This document shows positions 42,284 to 48,612 of a DNA stretch of 48,612 bases, piece by piece (the first letter of the stretch is position 1; each line of letters starts with the position of its first letter). The notes under the pieces were generated by a model that did not search any database, was not told where the DNA came from, and was given only the letters and a program-made list of their open reading frames with translations. The DNA lies in contig CAILLA010000229.1 of the NCBI GenBank assembly GCA_903834925.1, forward strand, positions 1-48,612, read 5' to 3'. This DNA is from an uncultured Schlesneria sp. (GTDB taxonomy: Bacteria; Planctomycetota; Planctomycetia; Planctomycetales; Planctomycetaceae). The position numbers were made by a program, and so were the translations under genes.

Positions 42284-42949
42284 ATGAAGCAGCGAGGATT
42301 GGTACTGATTGCGTTTGCATTGGGAATCGCCGTGGCGCCCCTGGGTTGGGTCCTGACAACCGGCATCACGACAGCTGTCATTGCCCAGGATGTCGGTAGC
42401 GAAGACTTGATCGACATTCAACCTGGGGAGCGACAGCCCAAGGATTTGAAATTAAAGTCAGGACAAGAACGCCTGGTCGAGGAACAACCTGCTGATGATC
42501 AGCCCAATCCTGTGGCCGACTACCTGGATCTGGCGAAGCAGAAGGCCCAGTTGCTGACGCCTGACGAATTGGTTCGTGAGACTCAAGTTCTTCGCCGGGA
42601 ATTGTTGGAACTTCAGGCGACACTGAAGTTGCGTAAGGCCGAACAGCAGTTGCAACAACTGATCGACGAGCATCCTGAAAGTGGTGCTGCCCAACGAGCA
42701 CAAACGTTGCTGGATGTGCTTCACAATCCTCGCTCGAATTCGACGTTTGGGTCACCGCAATTAACCCCCGAGCCGGAAGATGCCTTTGAAGATGTTCAAA
42801 TCAGAAAGCGAGTACGTCACGTCGAACCCAATGTCTTCGAACCCAGCGGCAACAACGATCCGTTTAACGCCCCGCCTGTTCGACAAAACATTCAACCTGT
42901 TCAACCGACGAAAAAAATTGTGCCGAGCTTGGGCCCAAGTCGAACATGA
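42284..42949 (+). CDS. secreted protein with coiled-coil segment
   Basis: 221 residues with GGAG upstream of the ATG. An N-terminal signal peptide or anchor (VLIAFALGIAVAPLGWVLTT) cleaved near IAQ. A helical, Gln/Leu/Glu-rich segment (about 95-150, VRETQVLRRELLELQATLKL and EQQLQQLIDEHPESG) suggests a coiled coil or TPR-like helix pair. The tail is Pro/Asn-rich. No family recognised. It is divergent from the Ubl operon. Confidence 0.7.
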   Translation: MKQRGLVLIAFALGIAVAPLGWVLTTGITTAVIAQDVGSEDLIDIQPGERQPKDLKLKSGQERLVEEQPADDQPNPVADYLDLAKQKAQLLTPDELVRETQVLRRELLELQATLKLRKAEQQLQQLIDEHPESGAAQRAQTLLDVLHNPRSNSTFGSPQLTPEPEDAFEDVQIRKRVRHVEPNVFEPSGNNDPFNAPPVRQNIQPVQPTKKIVPSLGPSRT

Positions 42950-43052
42950 ACGATGGATTTCGATGATTGAGAACGTTGGGGTTCAATGTGATGCAAAAGC
43001 ATGATGTCACAGTGTGCCCCAGCAATCATTAAAGGAGTTACAACTCAACTTT

Positions 43053-44207
43053 ATGCCATCTCGCCGCATCGCGATCGTCTTTGAATTCAGCACATTGAAC
43101 GGCGGCGAGCGTTCAATGCTGGCGGCTTTGGACTGGCTTAACGCCAACGATTCCAAGTTCGAATTCGTGGCAATCGGGCCTGGAACCGGTCGTCTCGCTG
43201 ACGCACTTCAACAACGTCAGATTCCACTACACGACTGGTCGTTGAATGACCTGTCGGGTGTGCGTCGCCCGGCGGAGGAAATCGAAACTTCGCTTTGTCA
43301 CATCATCAAATGCATTAAGCCGGATCTTGTCCATGCGAATTCACTCGCCATGAGTCGAATCCTTGGTCGAATTTCCTCGCGTCTGAATAGACCAACGACA
43401 GGTCATCTGCGTGACATTATCAAACTGAGTGCGGCCGCCGTCACGGATCTGAATCGCAACCAGAAACTGATCGCCGTTTCTGAAGCGACTCTTCACTTTC
43501 ACGTCGACCAAGGCTTGGGCGAGCGGCAAATCATTGTGGTTCACAATGGAATTGATCTCGATCAATTCCAGCCGCGATCCCTCACCGGTTGGCTACACGC
43601 CGAACTGGGCCTGAATCGCGAAAGTCCCCTCATCGCATGTATCGGGCAGATTGGACTGAGAAAAGGACAAGACGTCCTTGCTGCAGCAGCCCCGAACATC
43701 GTGAAACACGTCCCAAACACCCATTTCCTGCTGATCGGCACACGAACCTCGCAGAAGGCCGAAAGCATCGAGTTCGAACAAACAATCCGCCGCCGCTTCA
43801 ACGAAGCGGGCCTTGCCGACCATCTGCACCTCCTAGGAAACCGCGACGATGTTTCCAGAATCCTGGGCGAGATTGATCTATTGGTCCACCCAGCCAATCA
43901 GGAACCATTCGGTCGAGTCCTGCTCGAAGCCTCGGCAGCAGGAGTCCCAATCATTGCCACCAACGTCGGCGGAACGTCAGAAATCGTGCTCGACAGTATC
44001 ACCGGACGCCTGATTCCGCCCAAAGACCCAATCGCCCTGGCCAAAGCCGTAATCAAAAGTCTCACAGGCAAAACGGAATCCCAACAATTTCGCCACGCCG
44101 CCCGAGAGCGAGCCCTAAACGAATTCTCGATCAACATCGCCGCTCAGAAACTGTCCGAGTTCTGGAATGCCGTCCTGGACGAGACACAAGAAAAGACTGG
44201 AATCTGA
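43053..44207 (+). CDS. GT4-family glycosyltransferase
   Basis: 384 residues from ATG 43053, though AAAGGAG is rather far (about 16 bases); a GTG at 43014 is an alternative. GT-B fold of family GT4: STLNGGERSMLAALDWL N-terminal nucleotide-binding entry, LIAVSEATLHFHVDQGL, VVHNGIDLDQFQPR linker, ACIGQIGLRKGQDVLAAAAP, and the donor-binding EPFGRVLLEASAAGVPIIAT with both conserved Glu residues. It transfers a sugar from a nucleotide-sugar, probably in cell-surface glycan synthesis. The acceptor is unknown. Confidence 0.92.
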   Translation: MPSRRIAIVFEFSTLNGGERSMLAALDWLNANDSKFEFVAIGPGTGRLADALQQRQIPLHDWSLNDLSGVRRPAEEIETSLCHIIKCIKPDLVHANSLAMSRILGRISSRLNRPTTGHLRDIIKLSAAAVTDLNRNQKLIAVSEATLHFHVDQGLGERQIIVVHNGIDLDQFQPRSLTGWLHAELGLNRESPLIACIGQIGLRKGQDVLAAAAPNIVKHVPNTHFLLIGTRTSQKAESIEFEQTIRRRFNEAGLADHLHLLGNRDDVSRILGEIDLLVHPANQEPFGRVLLEASAAGVPIIATNVGGTSEIVLDSITGRLIPPKDPIALAKAVIKSLTGKTESQQFRHAARERALNEFSINIAAQKLSEFWNAVLDETQEKTGI

Positions 44208-44263
44208 CAACACAAAAAACGCCTCAATGGACCAGACAAATGAAAGAAATACAAGAGTTTTTT

Positions 44264-44406
44264 GGAACACTAATCTGCACTAATCTTCGCTAATCAGAAA
44301 ATGCTATTCCAAGAGTGAACGCTTCTTTGTCTGACCGATTTACCCCTTCAACTCCCACCTCTCTGCCTTCCTCTTATTAGTGCAAATTAGCGTAGATGAG
44401 TGTTCC
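44264..44406. repeat. pair of inverted repeats (about 33-bp arms) in an intergenic region
   Basis: The arm at 44264-44296 and the arm at 44374-44406 are imperfect inverted copies built on GGAACACT and on words like CACTAATC and GCTAAT. They enclose about 77 bases and could fold into a large hairpin, perhaps a dispersed MITE-like element. The rest of 44208-44821 holds no recognised gene; a minus-strand frame at 44387-44674 crosses the right arm and is doubtful. Confidence 0.6.
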
Positions 44407-44821
44407 CGAACTCTTTCTCTTCGTTTTCAATTTTAGCAAAAATCACGCTCGGATTTCCATGTCTCAATCGGCGGAATTCCCATTCCTCAGCTCCAAGTTT
44501 GACGTCGACTGGCAATTTCTGCCGATCTGTAACATTCGCATTTTGAACCACCCGGCATTGTCTTCCCCGCTTATCCAGGTCCGCGTAATTGCCGTCTGGT
44601 CGTTCAAGTCGTTCTGCAAATTCCGTCGATAGCGACGATAGGTGATTCTGTGAATTCCGCCAGATGTCTGCCATTGGATGGCGCGCTGGTTGTTTAATCA
44701 GCACCTCATTCAGACACAGAATTTCGCGCGGGCTTTCATTCGCAAACGTCAGTCAGTTGATTTCGGGATCAATGCCCGCACATCAACGGATGTAGCCGAA
44801 ATGGGAATACGGAGTTCCGTC

Positions 44822-46324
44822 ATGGACGGTCGACTCGGGATGTTGGCGTTGATAGCCGGACTGCTGCTGGGGCAGACTCCGGCCTGGGGAGCGCCGTTGC
44901 CGAAGCCGACCCATACGAGCAAGACGAAGTTCCGTATCCCCTTCAAATTCGACGCGGCTCAGCTCAAGAAGATGAGTGCTCGCGAGATTCAGCTTCACGT
45001 TTCTCAGAACCAGGGTGAAACCTGGGAACTCGCTCAGGTTCTTCTCCCCGATGGTGGGAAGTTTGAATATACCTGTGTGGGCGAGGGCGAATACTGGTTC
45101 TCGGTCAAGACGCTGGACGGACAAGGTCAACTCAATCCGACACGCGGTTCATACGATACCGGGTTGATCGTGATTGTCGACAACACGACACCGATGCTCG
45201 ATATGTCATTGCAACAGACAGACGTGGGTAAAGTTCAACTGCGTTGGCGAGCCAGCGATACAAATCTCGATATTAATACACTCAAACTGGAATATCTGGC
45301 CGCCGATTCCAAGGACTGGCAGTTAATTGATGTTGCTCCCCGCTCACGGGGTGAAACGTCGTGGTTGATCGGAAAGACTGGCGTCGTATCGGTTCGGGGC
45401 AGCATCTCGGACTTGGCCGGCAATGTGGCCAACGCCCGGACTCAAACCGATGTCGATGCCGCGAATTTTCCTCCATTGAAGCTGCGGCAGATTCCACAAG
45501 GCAAAATTGCAAACAAGTCTGAAGATGAAAACGTCGGTCGAGCCGCCATCAATAGCAGCGTCTCCACAATAGCGATTCCCGACCCCATCGTGGGCGAGCA
45601 AGGGGTCAACGAGTCGCCGCATAAGTTCGTTTCTCAACGCAGGCAAACTGTCGACACTCCTCCGTTACCCCGTCGGGGTAACAATCGACAGCGCTGCGTC
45701 ACATCTCGCCAGTTTCAAGTTGGTTACAAACTGGACGATGTCGGTCCATCAGGCATTGGCGCGGTTGAACTTTTCATTACAGAAGATAACGGCCGCAAGT
45801 GGTACAAGTACGGCGACGATCCAGACCAAAAAAGCCCCTTCGACGTCGAGGTTCCTCACGATGGTGAATACGGGTTTGCAATTCGAGTCCGTAGCGGAGC
45901 TGGATTATCGAGCGATCCACCTGTCCCTGGCGATCCACCCGCGATTGTCATTGCCGTCGACCAGACCGCACCGGAAGTCGAACTGCTACCGATTCAACAG
46001 GGACAGGGAGCCAACTTCAACCGGCTGATGATTCGCTGGAGCGTGAAGGAAGATCACCCCTCGGACAAGCCGGTCTCGCTGTACTATGCCGCGAGTCGAA
46101 CAGGCCCGTGGGAACCGATCAGCGGTTGGAAAGAAGACCGCAACAGCGAATACGAATGGACCGTCGGTCTCGGAATGCCTTTCCAGTTCTACGTTCGCGT
46201 CATGGTCCGCGATGCCGCAGGCAACATCGGCAAAGCCGAAACATCACAACCCATCTCGGTCGATCTTTCACGGCCCACCGCTCAAATCATCGACGTAGAA
46301 ACCCCAGTGATCAGCCCGAAATAG
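44822..46324 (+). CDS. secreted protein with Ig-like repeats
   Basis: 500 residues from ATG 44822 (GGAG seven bases upstream); the open frame extends to 44678 but that part lacks a start signal and would bury the signal peptide. Signal peptide GRLGMLALIAGLLLGQTPAW, cleaved near GA. Two pairs of beta-sandwich segments in an ABAB order: IQLHVSQNQGETWELAQVLL / VQLRWRASDTNLDINTLKLE and VELFITEDNGRKWYKYGD / LMIRWSVKEDHPSDKPVSLY, each followed by a phrase ending in DLAGNV or DAAGNIG. Likely an extracellular or surface protein; no enzyme motif seen. Confidence 0.8.
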   Translation: MDGRLGMLALIAGLLLGQTPAWGAPLPKPTHTSKTKFRIPFKFDAAQLKKMSAREIQLHVSQNQGETWELAQVLLPDGGKFEYTCVGEGEYWFSVKTLDGQGQLNPTRGSYDTGLIVIVDNTTPMLDMSLQQTDVGKVQLRWRASDTNLDINTLKLEYLAADSKDWQLIDVAPRSRGETSWLIGKTGVVSVRGSISDLAGNVANARTQTDVDAANFPPLKLRQIPQGKIANKSEDENVGRAAINSSVSTIAIPDPIVGEQGVNESPHKFVSQRRQTVDTPPLPRRGNNRQRCVTSRQFQVGYKLDDVGPSGIGAVELFITEDNGRKWYKYGDDPDQKSPFDVEVPHDGEYGFAIRVRSGAGLSSDPPVPGDPPAIVIAVDQTAPEVELLPIQQGQGANFNRLMIRWSVKEDHPSDKPVSLYYAASRTGPWEPISGWKEDRNSEYEWTVGLGMPFQFYVRVMVRDAAGNIGKAETSQPISVDLSRPTAQIIDVETPVISPK

Positions 46325-47097
46325 GATCTCTTCGGGAGGGGTGAGGCCCCGCCAAGCCAACGCCGCGTGGAAACCGGCAGGACGAAGCTCCTGCTAAGCC
46401 AACATCCGAATTTCATCGTTGGTCATGCGCGGGACTCACGTGAGTAACGGTCAACGCAAATGTAGCTCAAATTTAACCGAAGCGCCATTTGTTCCGGAAC
46501 GTTGGCCATAGCCTCGTCAACAACCCCAGGTTGCCTTTACGCTGATGGAGTTTCATGCAACGCCGTTGGCGTAAAGACCGCCGTTTGTACTTCGTTGACC
46601 ACGCCACAAAATGAAAGAGAAACGGGAACAGAACGCCTCTGTTCAACGTGTCAACGAAGATGGGTCATGAGAACAACGCACGTCCGTCATTCAGACGAAT
46701 TCGATTGCTGAACTGGCACTCTTCCGTCGCAACGCGAAAGCCCGTTGCCAGCCCAGGCCATCGGCCCTGGATAACCGCCACCAAAAACATGCAAAACCCC
46801 AACGGGGTGGCCCGATCTGACTTCGGTCAGCGTATAAGTCGGGAGTTTGCTTCATCGGTCACAACGGACGAAGCAGTTTGATTCGGAATACGTACTCTCA
46901 ATCGTAACAAACATGGATCTCGGGTTCAGAAACATCATTTGCTTCGCCTTACGTCACCTTCCGGTCTTGGTGCGGCCGGATTCGGACCGTCCCGTTGGGA
47001 CTTTGGATTGAAGATTGGATACGAAACATCCGTCGCGACCGAGTCCCAATTCATTCGACGACATCGCCGACGCGGAGTGGGGACCTCCCCCTATCGC
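46325..47097. other. intergenic region, no gene recognised
   Basis: About 770 bases with no convincing ORF. Near 46370-46400 the word GGAAACCGGCAGGACGAAGC resembles GC-rich dispersed repeats of this genome. Inverted words GAAACATCCG (near 47025) and CGGATGTTTC (near 47112) flank 47035-47110. Confidence 0.45.
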
Positions 47098-47385
47098 TCA
47101 ATCCAAATTTCGGATGTTTCTCGCGGCATGTAACACGCGGATAACTTCGACCCCGTCTGGCATCGGCCGATAGAAGATCACGTAGTTTCCAATCGGAACT
47201 TAACGCACATCACGACCTAAATCGTTACGCGATTCACCGATCATTGGTTGTCGCGAGAGCATTTCCAATTTCGCCTGAATCTTGTCGAGAAAACGATCCG
47301 CTTGCTCGACGGTGTCGCGTGCAATGTAGCCCCAGATCTGATCAAGATCGAGAAGTGCTTGTCGCGAGGTTTCGATGTGCGACAT
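47098..47385 (-). pseudogene. ParE/RelE-type toxin with premature stop codon
   Basis: The frame from ATG 47385 encodes 61 residues typical of ParE toxins (ALLDLDQIWGYIARDTVEQA, then IGESRNDLGRDVR) and then meets TAA at 47200-47202. Directly after it, in the same frame, 33 codons continue the family (VPIGNYVIFYRPMPDGVEVI, then RVLHAARNIRNLD) to a stop at 47098-47100, giving the usual length of about 95. A single nonsense change thus separates the body from the C-terminal strands needed for the toxin fold. The start overlaps the antitoxin stop by one base (TGATG). The toxin is probably inactive. Confidence 0.85.
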
Positions 47386-47642
47386 CAGGATCTCGCAGAT
47401 TGTTCGATCAGTCGGTCTCTTCCACGACGCTTAATGTCCTCAATGTCGAGGACTGTTTTCTCGCCCCGGTCAAGTTCATTCAGACCGATTTCGATGTCAT
47501 CACGCAGAGCGTCCCACTTACGTTCGTGGTCGCGAAGCAATCGTAGCGCATCGGCAAACACTTCCGCTTCGGAACGATACCGACCGCTCGCCACGGCATG
47601 CTCGATGAAGCCTTCAAACTCCGGAGGTATTGTGACCGTCAT
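47385..47642 (-). CDS. ParD/CopG-type antitoxin
   Basis: 85 residues. Ribbon-helix-helix N-terminus: TVTIPPEFEGFIEHAVASGR, YRSEAEVFADALRLLRDHER, then an acidic C-terminal tail for toxin binding (IEIGLNELDRGEKTV, DIEDIKRRGRDRLIEQ). Autoregulation of the operon is expected. It is intact while the partner toxin has a premature stop. A GGAAG lies upstream of the ATG. Confidence 0.88.
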   Translation of the reverse strand: MTVTIPPEFEGFIEHAVASGRYRSEAEVFADALRLLRDHERKWDALRDDIEIGLNELDRGEKTVLDIEDIKRRGRDRLIEQSARS

Positions 47643-48065
47643 GGTTTGGCTTCCGCTAAATCACATGGTACTTGCACGTTGATGACCAACATTCGTCGCA
47701 ATCATCGGCTGGATTGTCTCGAAGAAACGTTCAAAGGATTGTCGCGGACACCCCGCACCGTTTCAACGGATGAATCGAGAATCTTCGATTCCTCGGGCCA
47801 AATTCGCTCCCGCCTGGACAAGCCACGGCGGAAAGCAAGAGCGTTACGGTAAAGTTCCGATCATTGGATCGAGACGACGGCCAGGCAACGGAATCTCGAA
47901 TCGATTTGACGGCCACCTGGTCGACCGTGACTACGCAATGAACCGGCCAGAATTCGGCGAATCGCCTAACTCACAACCGTGTTCCCGTTCATGGGACGAC
48001 CGGACCGACGCGGAACCCAAACGGGCGCAGTTTTTGCGCATCAGGAAGTCGAAGAGATCGGATTG
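47643..48065. other. intergenic region, no gene recognised
   Basis: About 420 bases upstream of the antitoxin gene. Several short frames on both strands overlap each other and lack start signals. Confidence 0.45.
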
Positions 48066-48117
48066 CATTTAGCCGCGAAGCGGCGCAGGAATACAGCCTG
48101 GGGTTTCAACCCCAGGT
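48066..48117 (+). repeat. inverted repeat, left arm of a pair
   Basis: Contains CCGCGAAGCGG and CCTGGGGTTTCAACCCCAGG, both self-complementary words. It matches, inverted, the arm at 48305-48355, with the same two words in the same order after inversion (about 45 of 50 bases). The pair encloses about 185 bases of noncoding DNA. Confidence 0.75.
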
Positions 48118-48304
48118 ACGATAAACATCAAGCGCGGTTCAAGCTCCGAAGGAGCGGAGGAGGAACCTCACGTTGCCCAGGAAATACATTCCAGGTTCAC
48201 CTGGCAAACAGCTCGCTTGAGATCATCCCATTAACGTTATCGTGAGATCTACCGTGGGAATCCTGCGCCCTTATCAGGGCTAAACATTTTCTAATTCGGA
48301 GCGT

Positions 48305-48355
48305 TCCTGGGGTTGAAACCCCAGGCTGATTTCCTGCACCGCTTCGCGGTTAAAC
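48305..48355 (-). repeat. inverted repeat, right arm of a pair
   Basis: The reverse complement reads CCGCGAAGCGGTGCAGGAAA and then CAGCCTGGGGTTTCAACCCC, the partner of 48066-48117. Each arm is itself a string of small hairpins, as in REP-type dispersed elements. Confidence 0.75.
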
Positions 48356-48428
48356 CCATTTTCCGCACCCTTGCTCGCGACTCAAAATCGCGTTTATCAA
48401 CGCGTCCTGAATCACGGGGAGACCGACA

Positions 48429-48612
48429 TCATGTCGGTGGTCGAGGTAATAGCCGACTCAAGATCTGTGCCGGGGATGGGATCTCGAGGAGTTGAAGAAT
48501 CTCTCGCTGACGAGGAGTGAGACTCGTAGGACGTACAATTTGGTTGTATCGGTTTTTCTCGATCAGGAGTGCGTAGTTGGCGAATGCTTTGAGTAACGTC
48601 AATGTCGTCGTA
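48429..48612 (-). CDS. 3' end of an unidentified gene
   Basis: An open minus-strand frame enters at the window edge and ends at the TGA at 48431-48429. About 60 residues are visible: TLTLLKAFANYALLIEKNRY, then LTPRQREILQLLEIPSPAQ and SRLLPRPPT. The sequence is protein-like and could be the C-terminus of a transposase or other DNA-acting protein, but no family is assigned. Confidence 0.35.
   Translation of the reverse strand, partial: TTTLTLLKAFANYALLIEKNRYNQIVRPTSLTPRQREILQLLEIPSPAQILSRLLPRPPT

Noticed and set aside
44387-44674. Minus-strand frame of about 95 codons upstream of the Ig-like protein
   Set aside because: It crosses the right arm of an inverted repeat, has no family match, and would oppose the neighbouring genes.
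1-48612. CRISPR arrays, tRNA or rRNA genes, complete insertion sequences
   Set aside because: No regularly spaced repeats, cloverleaf with CCA-end context, rRNA core words or full transposase frames were seen. Absence is by eye only.
48429-48612. Assigning the partial frame at the window edge to a named transposase family
   Set aside because: The visible 60 residues contain no catalytic motif; the protein-like sequence alone is not enough.

Overview
The window looks like chromosomal DNA from a planctomycete, probably of the Planctomycetaceae type. The evidence is a fucose/rhamnose-type bacterial microcompartment (BMC) locus with two hexamer and three pentamer shell genes, many large secreted or membrane proteins of planctomycete character, moderate GC, and short interspersed repeats between genes. 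Genes run mainly on the minus strand up to about 2975, on the plus strand from 3378 to 21535, on the minus strand from 42081 back to 21526, then on the plus strand to 46324, ending with a minus-strand toxin-antitoxin pair. No rRNA, tRNA, CRISPR array or complete insertion sequence was seen.

Region 1 (1-2975): the first codons of a gene leaving the window, an ornithine cyclodeaminase-family enzyme, an internally deleted TMEM175 channel gene, and a TIGR03032-family protein. Region 2 (3378-11500) is the most striking. An operon of a TIR/SEFIR protein, a MoxR-like AAA+ ATPase and a 914-residue protein ending in a formylglycine-generating-enzyme (FGE)/C-type-lectin-like domain runs into an HRDC protein, a diversity-generating retroelement (DGR) reverse transcriptase, a template repeat (TR), and a second small FGE-domain gene. 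Two variable repeats (VR1, VR2), one at the 3' end of each FGE gene, align over 125 bp with the TR. Every mismatch (16 and 13) falls on a template adenine, the signature of DGR mutagenic homing. I read this as a hypervariable-sensor conflict or immune system.

Region 3 (12284-21535): two adjacent SPFH/band-7 membrane proteins with a small membrane protein, leuB, a secreted protein with a PEP-CTERM-like tail plus two very small ORFs, and a large membrane protein. Region 4 (21526-31947, minus): a PV-type BMC operon. It runs DeoR regulator, PduL phosphotransacylase, two BMC-H, acetate kinase, three BMC-P, CoA-acylating aldehyde dehydrogenase, a protein of unknown function with an encapsulation-type helix, class II aldolase and a lactate/malate-type dehydrogenase, and ends with an App1-like phosphatase. 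The expected route is fuculose- or rhamnulose-1-phosphate to lactaldehyde, then lactyl-CoA, lactyl-phosphate and lactate plus ATP.

Region 5 (32412-42081, minus): a complete-looking bacterial ubiquitin-like conjugation operon. It encodes a Ubl, an E1, a JAB/MPN peptidase with a membrane segment, an FHA membrane protein, a zinc-ribbon membrane protein, a RING-type zinc-finger membrane protein, a RING-type/trypsin fusion and an E2 with catalytic Cys plus zinc ribbon. A DUF2752 gene, a membrane protein and purN follow. Region 6 (42284-48612): a secreted protein, a GT4 glycosyltransferase, a secreted Ig-like-repeat protein, a ParD/ParE-type pair whose toxin has a premature stop, an inverted repeat pair, and the 3' end of an unidentified gene.
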